A stretch of DNA of 64,000 nucleotides from JACCXE01 sp963718605 (GCA_963718605.1 OY970363.1:2976001-3040000), one strand, 5' to 3'; positions 7,622 to 17,344 are shown, numbered from the stretch's first letter. Notes: a model not told the origin generated them from the sequence alone. Program-made: numbers and translations.

Positions 7622-9079
7622 TTAGCCGTCGCGGCGACGGCTGTTGCCCTCGCCGCTGCGCCGCACGCCGCCGACGCGACCCGGAGCGCCGCTGTTGCCC
7701 TTGCGGTGCGGCTTCTTCGCGGCGACGGCCTTGCCACCGGTCGCGGCCGGGGTGCTCTTGCGCGGGTGGCCGGTGCCGGCGGGACGCTCGGCGCCCCAAC
7801 GGTTCTCGCTACGCGGCTTGCCGTTCCGGTTGAACGGCTTGCTCGGCCGGTCGGTGCGGGCGGTCGGACGGTCGGTGCGCGGCGGGCGCGCAGGACGGGC
7901 TGGGCGTTCGGGACGCTCGTCGCGCTGCGGCTCGGGCGCGGCCACGAAGTCGCGCGGCGTGTCGTTCAGCTTGGTGATGTCGGCGCGGTCGACGTTGGCC
8001 ACGAAGCCAAGCTTGCGCTGCATGTGCAACGACGGCTTGACCTGCTCGGGGCCGAGGATCGACACCACGATGCCGGCGGCGCCGGCGCGGCCGGTGCGAC
8101 CCGAGCGGTGGATGTAGTCCTTCTCGTCTGCGGGCGGATCGAAGTGGACAACGCAGGCCACCGAGTCGACGTGGATGCCGCGGGCGGCGACGTCGGTCGC
8201 GACGAGGCATTGCACCTTGCTGCGCGTGAAGGCCTGCAGCGCGCGCTCGCGCTGGCTCTGGGACTTGTCACCGTGAATCGACGCGGCGGACACGCCGAGC
8301 TTGCTGAGCTGCTCGGTCAAACGGTCGGCGCCGTGCTTGGTGCGGCAGAACACGATGGCGGGCCATTCGGCGCTCACGATGTTCGCGGTGGTCTGCACGC
8401 GGGCGGCGCGCTCCGTCTTCCAGAACAGGTGGACGTTTTCCGGCGCGTCCTCGTCGTTCTCCACTTCGTGGCGGACAGGGTCGTTCTGGTAGCGCTGGAT
8501 CAGGGAGTTGATCTCGCCGTCGAGCGTGGCCGAGAACAGCAGCGTCTGGCGGTCGTCGCGCACGAGGTCGAGCAAGCGCCGCACTTCGGGCAGGAAGCCC
8601 ATGTCGGCCATGCGGTCGGCTTCGTCCACGACGATGAAGCTGACGTCGTCGAGACGCACTTCGTTGCGCTGCACGAGATCCTTCAGGCGACCGGGGCAGG
8701 CGACGAGGATGTCGACGCCGCGGCGTAGCGCACGCAGCTGGTCGCCGTAGCCGACGCCGCCGTACACGGTGGAGATGCGGGCGCGCGGGCCGGCGAGGTG
8801 TTGCAGTTCTTCGGCTACCTGATTCGCAAGCTCACGCGTGGGCACGAGCACGAGGCCGCGGGGCTGGCGCGGTGACGCCTTGCCGCCCACACTGCACACC
8901 AGCGGGATGCCGAATGCAATGGTCTTGCCGGAGCCCGTAGGGGCGCGGCCACAGACGTCACGACCGGCGAGCGCGTCGGCGATCGTGGCGGCCTGGATGG
9001 GGAAGGGTTCGACTATTCCGCGTTCGGTCAGTCGGGTTACGACGTCGCTACGGACGCCGAGGTCAGTAAAGCTGGGCAC
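7622..9079 (-). CDS. DEAD-box ATP-dependent RNA helicase
   Basis: A 485-residue helicase with the family motifs in order: APTGSGKT (I), PTRELANQ (Ia), VDEADRM (II, DEAD), FSATL (III), RGIHVD and HRSGRTGRAG (V/VI). A basic Arg/Pro/Lys/Gly-rich tail of about 120 residues follows, as in RhlE/CshA-like helicases, and probably binds RNA. The GTG at 9079 was chosen because VPSFTDLGVRSDVV matches the usual Q-motif N-terminus; the reading frame stays open 18 codons further upstream. It likely acts in ribosome assembly or mRNA decay. Confidence 0.92.
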   Translation of the reverse strand: MPSFTDLGVRSDVVTRLTERGIVEPFPIQAATIADALAGRDVCGRAPTGSGKTIAFGIPLVCSVGGKASPRQPRGLVLVPTRELANQVAEELQHLAGPRARISTVYGGVGYGDQLRALRRGVDILVACPGRLKDLVQRNEVRLDDVSFIVVDEADRMADMGFLPEVRRLLDLVRDDRQTLLFSATLDGEINSLIQRYQNDPVRHEVENDEDAPENVHLFWKTERAARVQTTANIVSAEWPAIVFCRTKHGADRLTEQLSKLGVSAASIHGDKSQSQRERALQAFTRSKVQCLVATDVAARGIHVDSVACVVHFDPPADEKDYIHRSGRTGRAGAAGIVVSILGPEQVKPSLHMQRKLGFVANVDRADITKLNDTPRDFVAAPEPQRDERPERPARPARPPRTDRPTARTDRPSKPFNRNGKPRSENRWGAERPAGTGHPRKSTPAATGGKAVAAKKPHRKGNSGAPGRVGGVRRSGEGNSRRRDG

Positions 9080-9237
9080 AGTTATGAACTTTCGAGTTGG
9101 CGAGAAAAGTGGCCAACATCGAGTCAACTGCACCGATACCGACCGTCACGGGAATCGCAAAACCACTCGTGACGGCGTCAACGATACAGCATCCAGCGCC
9201 AAAAGTCGGTGTTACACCGGTCGCGTACCGTCATCCC

Positions 9238-9723
9238 ATGCTGACGCCTAGGTCCGCGCGCCCAGATGCCCCGGTTGGCTACGGGATCGTTCCGGAAAAT
9301 GAAGGACGCGGCCTGCTCGACTGGTCATGGGCGGAAGAGCGATTGCGGGGCCGTTATATCTGGTGGTTGGCGACCACCCGTCCCGACGGCCGTCCCCATT
9401 TGATGCCGGTTTGGGCCGTGTGGGTCAACGAGGGCGTGGCGTTCTCTACGGGGGCCGGTACGCGCAAGGCGAGGAACCTGGCCCACAACCCGTTCGTAAC
9501 GATTGTGCCCGAGCGCGGGGTCGAGTCGGTGATCGTTGAGGGCGAGGCGGGGCCGCTGCCGATCGAACTCGAGTCGACCTTCGTGGCCGCCTACACAGAT
9601 GCCTATGGCATGGACCCGATGGCGATGGGCGAACCCGTCTACCTAGTGAAACCCACCGCTGCATTCGGCTTCATCGACGAGGACGATGGCTTCCCGTTAT
9701 CCGCGACGCGCTGGACTTTCTAA
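9238..9723 (+). CDS. Pyridoxamine 5'-phosphate oxidase-family protein
   Basis: A 161-residue split-barrel flavin/F420-type protein. The sequence WWLATTRPDGRPHLMPVWAVW followed by STGAGTRKARNLAHNPFVTI is characteristic of the PNPOx-like family. These proteins bind FMN, F420 or haem and reduce small substrates; substrate and cofactor cannot be fixed here. ATG 9238 was chosen because the upstream extension is low-complexity and overlaps the promoter region of the divergent helicase gene. Confidence 0.8.
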   Translation: MLTPRSARPDAPVGYGIVPENEGRGLLDWSWAEERLRGRYIWWLATTRPDGRPHLMPVWAVWVNEGVAFSTGAGTRKARNLAHNPFVTIVPERGVESVIVEGEAGPLPIELESTFVAAYTDAYGMDPMAMGEPVYLVKPTAAFGFIDEDDGFPLSATRWTF

Positions 9724-9764
9724 GGGGCAAACTGGTCGCTCCTGAACCGGCGAATGGGGACCCG

Positions 9765-11147
9765 TTGCTTGACCAGTTGGAACGCTACGCAGAACACCTC
9801 GATCACTACACCGAGTTGCGGCTGCACACGAACCACACCAAGACCGTGCAGATGATCGGTGGCAACGTCGTCACGAATAGCGCCTCGTCGCGCGGCGGCG
9901 CGTCGGCGCGGACCTATGACGACGGCGCGTTTGGCTTCGCCTCGTTCCCGAGCATGAGCGACGACGCGATCCCCGGCGCGCTCAAGGCGGCCGGCAACAA
10001 CGCCGCGCTGCTGCAACGGCGCGTCCCGATGGGCAAGGGCGACTTGCCGACGGGCAAGGTCGGCACGGGCAGCTTCGACTACCGGTCCAAGAAGCCGGCT
10101 CTCACCGACAGCGAACAACTCGACGCGGTGCGCGCCGTCGACAACTACCTGCGCACTACCTATCCCGATCTCGCCAACATCGACGTGAACCTCGGGTTCC
10201 TCGCTATGGAGAAGGGCCTCGCGACTTCCGCCGGGGCGCTCACGTACAGCTACATCCCGCGCACGATCCTGATGGTGCGCATCGCGTACAAGGCCGACGA
10301 CGGTGCGGTCGAGGTGTACGACGGGTTCGGCGGCTTCGGCGATCCGCAGGAGCACCTCACCGACGTGACCGGTTTCTACGCCGATCTCGACGACCTCTAC
10401 AAGAAGCTGCGCGACAAGGCCGCGGGTGTCTACGCCAAGCCGGGCGAGCACGACGTGGTCATGGACTCGCGCCTCGCGGGCATCCTCGCCCACGAAGCGA
10501 TTGGTCACACGTGCGAAGCCGACCTGGTGCTGGGCGGATCGGTCGCGGGCGATCACGTGGGGGACATGGTCGCGTCGGAGAAGGTCAGCCTGATCGATTA
10601 CGCCGAGCGCGGGCCGGACGGCAACGGCGGCATCGCGATCCACGTCGACGACGAAGGCGTCGAGTGCCGCGACGTCACGATCATCGAGGACGGGCGACTC
10701 AAGACATTCCTGCACAACAAGGAGACGGCGCGCGAGATGGGCGTCGAGCCGACCGGCAACGCGCGGGCCTACGCCTTCGACGACGAGCCGCTCGTGCGCA
10801 TGCGCAACACCGCGATCGCGCCGGGCGACGACACGCTCGAAGAAATGATCGGTGCCGTCGAGCACGGCTACTACCTGATGCGCCCGACGAACGGCCAGGC
10901 CGACTCGACGAGCGAGTTCATGTTCGGCGTCGGTATGGGTTACGAGATCGAGGACGGCAAGATCACCCGCGCCATCCGCGACACGACTATCTCAGGCGTC
11001 GCGTTCGACATGCTCAAGACCGTCACCCACGTCAGCGACGACCTCACGTGGGGCAAGGGCGGCATGTGCGGCAAGAAACAGATGATCCCCGTCGGCATGG
11101 GCGGCCCCGCGATCAAGTGCCGTATCACGATCGGCGGCCGCTCATGA
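9765..11147 (+). CDS. tldD: TldD/PmbA-family metalloprotease, TldD-type subunit
   Basis: A 460-residue protein with the HExxxH metal site HEAIGHTCEADL near residue 243. That motif marks the catalytic TldD subunit of the TldD-TldE(PmbA) protease, which degrades small unfolded peptides and matures some modified peptides. The start used is TTG 9765 after GGGGA. The stop overlaps the ATG of the next gene (ATGA), and that gene encodes the partner subunit, so the two form a translationally coupled heterodimer operon. Confidence 0.9.
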   Translation: MLDQLERYAEHLDHYTELRLHTNHTKTVQMIGGNVVTNSASSRGGASARTYDDGAFGFASFPSMSDDAIPGALKAAGNNAALLQRRVPMGKGDLPTGKVGTGSFDYRSKKPALTDSEQLDAVRAVDNYLRTTYPDLANIDVNLGFLAMEKGLATSAGALTYSYIPRTILMVRIAYKADDGAVEVYDGFGGFGDPQEHLTDVTGFYADLDDLYKKLRDKAAGVYAKPGEHDVVMDSRLAGILAHEAIGHTCEADLVLGGSVAGDHVGDMVASEKVSLIDYAERGPDGNGGIAIHVDDEGVECRDVTIIEDGRLKTFLHNKETAREMGVEPTGNARAYAFDDEPLVRMRNTAIAPGDDTLEEMIGAVEHGYYLMRPTNGQADSTSEFMFGVGMGYEIEDGKITRAIRDTTISGVAFDMLKTVTHVSDDLTWGKGGMCGKKQMIPVGMGGPAIKCRITIGGRS

Positions 11148-12454
11148 CTGCGGTGCTGGACGCCGCCGCCGGTGTCGACGTCGCCGACCGCGCCGTGCAA
11201 GCGGCGCGCGCGGCGGGTGCCGACGACGCGCAAGTGATCCACATCTACGACGAACTATTCGAGATCACCTACGACAACAACGACATCGGGATGATCCGCA
11301 CCACTGTCGACGACCAGGTGAACCTGACCGTCTTCGTTGGCGGGGCGAAGGGTCAGTCGTCGTTGACCGGGCGGTCCCACGACCTGATCGACCAGGCCGC
11401 GGCCGAGGCTGTGGCCGCGGCCCGCGCCGGTCTCGCCGACCCGGCCAACGGTGTCGCAGATGGTCCGCTCACCCCGCTGGCGGACCTCGGCGCGCAGGAG
11501 CCCGAGCAGGAAGTGATGCTCGACGCGATCGTGCGGTACCAGGCCTACGTGCGCGAGCACTATCCGCAGATCCTGATGCGCGACTCGACCTATGAGTTCC
11601 GCAACCGTTGGCGTTCGTTCGCGAACAGCGCCGGCCTCCAGCACCAAGAGCGCCGCGGTAGCTACACGGGCACCACAATCTTCAGCGCGAAGGACGGTGA
11701 GCGCGCGACGTCGTTCAACTACACGTCCGCGTCGAGTGTCGCGCCCTTCGCCGAGCTGATCGAGATGGCGACGGTGCGCCAACTGCTCGACAACACGGTC
11801 GCGTCGTTCGACCCCAAGCCTGTGCCGCAGACCTTCGTGGGCGACGTGATCTTCACCCCCGACAGCCTCGACACGTTGATGAACGCGGTGCTGCAGAGCC
11901 TCACCGGCTACGTGCTGATGCGCGGCACCAGTCCGTTCCAAGACGCGATTGGAAGCGCCGTCGCCGACTCGCGGCTCACCGTTACAAACCGGCCGCTGTC
12001 GCCGGTGTTCCCGTTGGCGTCGACCTTCGATAGCGACGGCGTGCCGTCCTCGGACTTGCCGATCATCACCAACGGCGTGCTCGAGAACCACCTGATCGAC
12101 TGGTACACGTCGCGCAAGCTCGAGCGGCCGATGACCGCCGGCGTTTTCGCACTCGACGTCACTGCGGGCGATCAATCCTTCGACGACCTCGTCGCGAACA
12201 CCGAGCGCGGCATCATCCTCGGCCGATTTTCGGGCGGCATGCCCAACCAGCAACTGGATTTCAGCGGCGTGGCGAAGAACTCGTTCTACGTCGAGGACGG
12301 CAAGGTGCAGTTCCCGATCAACGAAACGATGATCGCGGGCAACTTCGTGGAACTGCTCCAGTCGATCCGGGGGATCGGATCCGAGTCGGTGAACTACGGC
12401 GGCCATGCGTTCCCGGCGCTATCTGTTTCGGGTGTCACGATCTCGACGAAATAA
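11144..12454 (+). CDS. pmbA: TldD/PmbA-family protein, non-catalytic partner subunit
   Basis: A 436-residue protein of the same superfamily as the upstream gene but without HExxxH, as expected for PmbA/TldE. Family features include TDDQVNLTVFVGG-like N-terminal strands, TGYVLMRGTSPF mid-protein, and the C-terminal segment GVLENHLIDWYTS followed by FSGGMPNQQLDFSGVAKNSF. ATG 11144 overlaps the tldD stop. It is expected to cap the active site of the TldD subunit in the cytoplasm. Confidence 0.88.
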   Translation: MTAVLDAAAGVDVADRAVQAARAAGADDAQVIHIYDELFEITYDNNDIGMIRTTVDDQVNLTVFVGGAKGQSSLTGRSHDLIDQAAAEAVAAARAGLADPANGVADGPLTPLADLGAQEPEQEVMLDAIVRYQAYVREHYPQILMRDSTYEFRNRWRSFANSAGLQHQERRGSYTGTTIFSAKDGERATSFNYTSASSVAPFAELIEMATVRQLLDNTVASFDPKPVPQTFVGDVIFTPDSLDTLMNAVLQSLTGYVLMRGTSPFQDAIGSAVADSRLTVTNRPLSPVFPLASTFDSDGVPSSDLPIITNGVLENHLIDWYTSRKLERPMTAGVFALDVTAGDQSFDDLVANTERGIILGRFSGGMPNQQLDFSGVAKNSFYVEDGKVQFPINETMIAGNFVELLQSIRGIGSESVNYGGHAFPALSVSGVTISTK

Positions 12455-12462
12455 CGTCGGAC

Positions 12463-15400
12463 ATGGTTAGCAGCACGGTCACCGTTCTGTTTACCGATTT
12501 GGTCGGCTCAACCAAGATGGGCTTCGCCACCGCGGGCTTTAACGAGATCCGGCGCGCCCACGACGCGCTGCTCGCGACTGCGGTCGAGTCGTTCCGTGGG
12601 ACCGTGGTCAAGGGTTTGGGCGACGGGATCATGGCCACGTTCGCCTCCGCGGCGGACGGCGTGGGCGCCGCCCGGGCCATTCAACAGACGATCCATCGAC
12701 ACAACCGTCGTGGCCAGGGCCCGGAACTCGCGGTGCGCATAGGTCTGGCCGTCGGCGACGTCACGTTCGAAGGCATCGACTGCTTCGGCACGCCCGTGGT
12801 GGAAGCGGCCCGGTTGTGCTCGTCGGCCGACGGTCATCAAATTCTTGCAACCGACCTTCTCCGCGCGCTCACTCGGGACGCGGGCGCGCGGAGCGTGGGG
12901 CCGATCGCCATGAAGGGAATGCCGGACCCCGTCGAGGCGGTCGAGCTTGTCTGGGAACCTACCTACCGTTCCGAAACGCCGCTGCCGGCGCGTCTGGCCG
13001 CCGCGGAACCGCTCTTCGTCGGCCGGGAGGACACGCTGCGCCGCCTCGACGACGTCTACGCGCAGGTGCGCGAGAGTGGCCAGCGAGCAGTTGTGCTCGT
13101 AGGCGGCGAACCGGGCGGAGGCAAAACGACGGTTGTAAGCCGAGCGGCGCGGGCTTGGCACGACGACGGCGCGATCGTCGCGATGGGTCGTTGTGAGGAA
13201 GACGTGCGGGCGCCGTATCGACCGTTCATAGAGGCCCTTGGCCATCTCGTGTCACACGCGCCCGCCGACGTTCTCGAAGGCCACGTCGACCGGTACGGCG
13301 CGAGCGTTCTGCCGCTCGTTCCCGATCTAGCACGCCGGGTTGGGCCGCTTCCTTCTCCGGTCGCGCGAGATCCCGAGAGCGAGCGACACCTGATGTTCGC
13401 CGCGGCCGCCGATCTTTTGGCCGCCCTCGCCGCACACGATCCGGTGGTGTTGTTTCTTGACGACCTGCACTGGGCCGACTCGGCCACGGCGTCGCTCTTG
13501 CGCAGCCTCGCGACCGGAGCCGATCCGCTCCGCTTATTCATCGTCGGCACGTTCCGCGACGCAGAGCTTGCGCCCGAACATCCAATGGGCCAGGTGCTTG
13601 CGGCGTTCCGACGAGTGCCGGCCACGCAGCGAGTCGAGCTGAGCGGCTTGGACGCGGCGAACGTTGTCGAGTTGATCGAGCACTGGTTGGGCGCGGTGGC
13701 CGGTCAATCGGCGGCCGCGCTCGCCGCGAACTTGGTGGCCGAAACCGACGGCAACGCCTTCTTTGTGACCGAGCTCATCCGTCATCTGGACGCCACCGGG
13801 CAGCTCGACGATTTGAGCGCGACGGCTTTGGTTCCCGCGTCATGGGCGATCCCGGACAGCGTGCGAGAAGTACTGCGTGAACGCGTTCGCCGACTGGGGC
13901 GCCCGGTCCAGGATGTGCTCGGCGCCGCCGCGGTAATCGGGATGGAATTTCCACTGGGCGTGGTGGCCGAGGTGACGAACTCAAGCGATGAAAAGGTGCT
14001 GGCCGCGCTCGAGGATGCAACCAGCGCCGCGCTCGTCTTCGAGGTTGGCGGCGCTCCCGGTCGGTTCCAGTTCACCCACGCCTTGGTGCAACACGCGATC
14101 TTGGCTGACCTCGGCGCTACTCGCGAGGTCAGCCTGCACCGGCGCGTGGCCGAAGTACTCGAGACGTCGAGCGGCGGCGCGTCCTCGGTGCCCGAGTTGG
14201 CCCGTCATTGGATGCAAGCGACCCGCGTCTCGGACACTGACCGTGCGCGCGACTGGGCACGTCAGGCCGGCGATGCGGCGCTCGCGTCGCTCGCCCCGGG
14301 CGACGCGGTGGCCTATTTCCGCCAAGCGTTATTGCTGCACGAGCAGAGTCCCGCGCCCGACGACGGCATCGCGATCGATCTGTTGACCAGTCTCGGTACT
14401 GCGGAACGGCTGAACGGCGACCCTGAGCACCGCGCGACCCTGCTGCGCGCGTGTCGACTAGCGCAACGAAACGGCGACGCGACCCGTCTGAGCGCCGCGG
14501 CGTTGGCCAACAACGGAGGAACCTTCTCAATCTTCGGCGGCGTCGACCACGAGCGGGTCGAGATGCTTGAAGCCGCGATCGCAATCTGCGGGTCACCAAC
14601 CGAACGCGCCCTGCTACTCGGCACGCTCGCGAATGAGCTGACCTACTCGGGCGACTACGCGCGACGCCGGGTGTTGGCGCACGAAGCGCTCGAGGCGGCG
14701 CGAGCAACGCACGACGAGGGCCTGATCGTCCGCGTCATGAACCTCATCTTTTATTCGCTGTGGATCCCCGACACGTTGTCCGAGCGGCTGGCGCTCACCG
14801 ACGAGAGTCGATCGATCATCGCGCGCGTTGACGACCCACTCGCTCGATTCTGGGTGTCCATCTCGAGCTACCTCAACCTCATTCAGGCCGGTCGGGTCGA
14901 CGAGTGCGACGTGTTGCTCGACGAAATGCGGGCCGATGCCGACCGCCTTGAACAGCCGGCGCTGCAGTGGCGGGCACTGCACACGGTCGCCGCGCGCGAA
15001 CTGCTGGCCGGCAACGCCGAGCGCGCGGAAGTGGCCGCGAAGGCCAGCCTGGAGCTTGGGCTTCAGGCGGGCATGCCCGTTGCCAACACGTATTTCAAGT
15101 CGCAGGTCATGTGCTTCCACTGGCTGCGCGGGACTATGGCCGATCTGGCTGGCGGCATCAAAGGCGACTCGCCGCGTTCGCCGAACGCCGTGGCTTCGCT
15201 CGCCCTGATCTTCAGTGAGTCGGGTCGCTCCGATGAGGCGGTCGCGTTGCGTGACCGGGCCGTCGAACGGTCCTTCGCCGACCTCCCGCGCGATCCCGCC
15301 TACATCACCGCACTCGCGCTGTTCGCCGAAGGCGCAATTCTCACGGGGCACGTCGCCGCGGCCGAGCAGCTTCACGAACTGCTGCTGCCATTTGCGAACC

Positions 15401-15711
15401 AAGTTGGGTTCGACGGTGTCCTGACAATGGGTCACCTCGAGCAGTACCTCGGACCACTTGCGCTGGTGATGGGGCGCGTCGACGAAGCGGTTGAGCGGCT
15501 CGATCGCAGTTGTGTGTTCCACGAATCGATCGGCGCCCATTTCTTCGAGGCGCGCAGCCGCGTGTGGTTGGGGGCCGCGCTCCGGCGACGTTCGTCGGCG
15601 GGCGATGAAGCCGCGGCGCAGGCCGCCTTCGAGCGGGGTCGATCGCTGGCGGCACAACACGGCTACCGCCTCGTGCGCCAGCGCGCCGCCGAGCAACTCG
15701 CGCGCCATTAG
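12463..15711 (+). CDS. Adenylate/guanylate cyclase-like and AAA ATPase regulator
   Basis: A 1082-residue multidomain protein. Residues about 5-155 form a class III nucleotide cyclase domain (VTVLFTDLVGSTKMG, then KGLGDGIMATF). Residues about 185-500 form an AAA-16/MalT-like ATPase with Walker A GGEPGGGKTT near 215 and Walker B VLFLDDLHWAD. The rest, to the end, is helical TPR-like sequence. No DNA-binding domain is visible at the C-terminus, unlike LuxR/MalT-type STAND regulators. Such proteins are common in actinobacteria and are thought to couple ligand sensing to cyclic nucleotide production. It starts 8 bp after pmbA, but co-function is not implied. Confidence 0.82.
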   Translation: MVSSTVTVLFTDLVGSTKMGFATAGFNEIRRAHDALLATAVESFRGTVVKGLGDGIMATFASAADGVGAARAIQQTIHRHNRRGQGPELAVRIGLAVGDVTFEGIDCFGTPVVEAARLCSSADGHQILATDLLRALTRDAGARSVGPIAMKGMPDPVEAVELVWEPTYRSETPLPARLAAAEPLFVGREDTLRRLDDVYAQVRESGQRAVVLVGGEPGGGKTTVVSRAARAWHDDGAIVAMGRCEEDVRAPYRPFIEALGHLVSHAPADVLEGHVDRYGASVLPLVPDLARRVGPLPSPVARDPESERHLMFAAAADLLAALAAHDPVVLFLDDLHWADSATASLLRSLATGADPLRLFIVGTFRDAELAPEHPMGQVLAAFRRVPATQRVELSGLDAANVVELIEHWLGAVAGQSAAALAANLVAETDGNAFFVTELIRHLDATGQLDDLSATALVPASWAIPDSVREVLRERVRRLGRPVQDVLGAAAVIGMEFPLGVVAEVTNSSDEKVLAALEDATSAALVFEVGGAPGRFQFTHALVQHAILADLGATREVSLHRRVAEVLETSSGGASSVPELARHWMQATRVSDTDRARDWARQAGDAALASLAPGDAVAYFRQALLLHEQSPAPDDGIAIDLLTSLGTAERLNGDPEHRATLLRACRLAQRNGDATRLSAAALANNGGTFSIFGGVDHERVEMLEAAIAICGSPTERALLLGTLANELTYSGDYARRRVLAHEALEAARATHDEGLIVRVMNLIFYSLWIPDTLSERLALTDESRSIIARVDDPLARFWVSISSYLNLIQAGRVDECDVLLDEMRADADRLEQPALQWRALHTVAARELLAGNAERAEVAAKASLELGLQAGMPVANTYFKSQVMCFHWLRGTMADLAGGIKGDSPRSPNAVASLALIFSESGRSDEAVALRDRAVERSFADLPRDPAYITALALFAEGAILTGHVAAAEQLHELLLPFANQVGFDGVLTMGHLEQYLGPLALVMGRVDEAVERLDRSCVFHESIGAHFFEARSRVWLGAALRRRSSAGDEAAAQAAFERGRSLAAQHGYRLVRQRAAEQLARH

Positions 15712-15758
15712 TAGGTCTGCTGCGGAAGCGCCCGAGTAAAGTTCGCCCCTCGCAACAG

Positions 15759-15830
15759 GGCGGCGTGGCCGAGTGGTTTAGGCAGGGGCCTGCAAAGCCC
15801 CGTACACCGGTTCGATTCCGGTCGCCGCCT
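15759..15830 (+). tRNA. tRNA-Cys (anticodon GCA), integration target
   Basis: Complete cloverleaf: acceptor GGCGGCG with CGCCGCC, anticodon stem GGGGC/GCCCC around CTGCAAA (GCA at 15792-15794), and T-arm CCGGTTCGATTCCGG. CCA is not encoded. The 42 bases from the anticodon loop to just past the 3' end recur at 42199 and 61751, so this gene is the attachment site of the islands to its right. The 5' half occurs only here. Confidence 0.96.
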
Positions 15831-17007
15831 CAACGTTTGCAGGGGTCTCTTGCCCCGCTAATTTTTGCAACCACACGCCAGCCCCACGCGTGATTTCCGC
15901 TTCGGCGACTTGGGCGTCCAAAAATGCAGAAATCGCGCGGTCGCGTTCGGCCGTCGCGTGTTGGTAGATCAGCGCAGCACGCGGGCTCGAGTGACCGCCG
16001 CGAGCCATCAGTTCCTTGGTCGTGATGCCGGGCATGCGAGCAGCCACCGTTAATGCGTGATGGCGAAGGTCGTGCAGCCGCAAGTTCTCGGGCGCGTTGG
16101 TTGCGGCCTTGGCGCCTTGCCAGGCCAGAGACAATGTGGCGCGTCGAAGCGGTCCTCGGAGGTGCGGGTTCTTGCGCTGTGGGCCGGTGAACAAGAGCGC
16201 ATCGGCGTCAGGTTCTGCGTAGTTGGCCAGGTGGTAGTCGAGCGCGTCGATGACCACGCGGGGCAGCGAGAGCACGCGTCGACCGGCGTCAGACTTCGTG
16301 TGCTCGAGGAAGCGCTGCCCACCTTCGAGTTCCTGCGACTGCGCCTTCACCGACAGCTCAGCGTGTAAGAGGTTCACGTCACGTCGACGCAGGCCGAGCG
16401 ACTCGCCGGTGCGAAGTCCCACGAAGCCGGCGAGAGCCACGATGGCCCGGCGTTCCTCAGTGATGGCGTCCATAAGGTCGAGCACCAACTTCGTGTCGAC
16501 GATCGGTCGTTCGTCGCTGTGCTCTTGGCCGGCGCCCTTGATATGGCAGGGGTTTTGGCGGATCAGGTCGTCGTCGTACGCGGTGTTGAGCACAGCTCGG
16601 ACGAGTCGATACGCCTTGGCTGCTTGGCTCGTGCCCGCGATCTCAACGGTCCCCGCATGCCATCTGCGAATGTCGTCCCGTGCGATTGCGATTACGTCTT
16701 TGTGACCAATCTGCTTCTCGACGACCCGTGTCCATAGACGGCGATACCCGACTCGAGTTGAGCCGGCGAGCGGCCGGCCCTTGACGAGCCGCGTGCGCAG
16801 CCACTCGTCGAAGTACACGTTCATCGGAAGCCGACCGCGTCGCGGATCGAACGCGAGGCCGGCGATCGCGTCGCCCTCGATCTGTGCCTTCAGCGCCTTG
16901 GCTTCGCGGTCGGTCTTCACCCAACGCTCGACCGACTTGTCGTCGACACGCCACCGCACTTGGTACCGCGTGCCGCGCGAGGTCTTGTGTCGCTTAATTG
17001 ACGCCAC
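15778..17007 (-). CDS. Tyrosine integrase of island 1
   Basis: A 409-residue phage/ICE-type integrase. It has an N-terminal arm-binding region, a SAM-like core-binding domain (about residues 60-160) and a catalytic domain with Arg199 (GLRTGES), His312-x-x-Arg315 (HDLRH), His339 (GGHSS) and nucleophile Tyr348 (LIYQH). The 3' end of the gene reads through the antisense strand of tRNA-Cys, so its last residues (GIEPVYGALQAPA) are encoded by the attachment site itself. Its start overlaps the end of the excisionase gene by 14 bp. All catalytic residues are present, so it may be active. Confidence 0.93.
   Translation of the reverse strand: MASIKRHKTSRGTRYQVRWRVDDKSVERWVKTDREAKALKAQIEGDAIAGLAFDPRRGRLPMNVYFDEWLRTRLVKGRPLAGSTRVGYRRLWTRVVEKQIGHKDVIAIARDDIRRWHAGTVEIAGTSQAAKAYRLVRAVLNTAYDDDLIRQNPCHIKGAGQEHSDERPIVDTKLVLDLMDAITEERRAIVALAGFVGLRTGESLGLRRRDVNLLHAELSVKAQSQELEGGQRFLEHTKSDAGRRVLSLPRVVIDALDYHLANYAEPDADALLFTGPQRKNPHLRGPLRRATLSLAWQGAKAATNAPENLRLHDLRHHALTVAARMPGITTKELMARGGHSSPRAALIYQHATAERDRAISAFLDAQVAEAEITRGAGVWLQKLAGQETPANVEAATGIEPVYGALQAPA
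15790..15831. repeat. attL: 42-bp tRNA-Cys direct repeat, copy 1
   Basis: This 42-bp sequence, starting CTGCAAAGCCCCGTACACCG and covering the tRNA anticodon loop to the 3' end, recurs without change at 42199-42240 and 61751-61792. The identity breaks immediately outside on both sides. This is the pattern left by tyrosine integrases inserting at a tRNA gene. The integrase gene lies right beside this copy. Confidence 0.93.
15875..15892. repeat. Putative arm-type integrase site, left end
   Basis: ACGCCAGCCCCACGCGTG is repeated exactly at 61642-61659 near the right end of island 2, and in a close variant inside the middle junction (about 42090-42106). Its position a short distance inside each end of the mobile DNA fits an arm-type binding site for the integrase. 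The function is inferred. Confidence 0.5.
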
Positions 17008-17266
17008 GAAAGCCTCCAGCGTTGAGCACCTCTGGAGCGTACGGGCGGGGTGTGGCGTTGTGAATACCCTCCTCGAGTCGGTCCACGTAGTCGGTTAGGG
17101 CGCTGAGCGGGATGCGCCTGGCGCGACCGATCTTGACCGTCCGGAGATCGCCGGTCCTAATCAACTCGTAAACGGTGGTTCGTCCTACGGCGAGCAGCCG
17201 CGCCACCTGTACCACGGTCAAAAGGAGCGGCGGATCTGTCGCGGCGTTGCTGTTGGGCTCGTGCAA
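16994..17266 (-). CDS. Excisionase-family helix-turn-helix protein
   Basis: A 90-residue DNA-binding protein. The segment LLTVVQVARLLAVGRTTVYELIRTGDLRTVKIGRARRIP (about residues 14-52) is a MerR-like winged helix as in excisionase/HTH_17 proteins, which direct integrases towards excision. It lies directly upstream of the integrase on the same strand with a 14-bp overlap, the usual xis-int arrangement in actinobacterial integrative elements. Confidence 0.87.
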   Translation of the reverse strand: MHEPNSNAATDPPLLLTVVQVARLLAVGRTTVYELIRTGDLRTVKIGRARRIPLSALTDYVDRLEEGIHNATPRPYAPEVLNAGGFRGVN

Positions 17267-17344
17267 TTCGTTCTCCTCGGTTTGGGCGAGGGAGCGTGAT
17301 TGTCGTTGCTCACGGTCGATCTCACGTGAGCAACCCGGCTGCGC

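Noticed and set aside
10511..11143. N-terminal extension of the PmbA frame
   Set aside because: The upstream 211 codons are Arg/Gly-rich shadow of tldD. ATG 11144 overlapping the tldD stop gives the normal family length.
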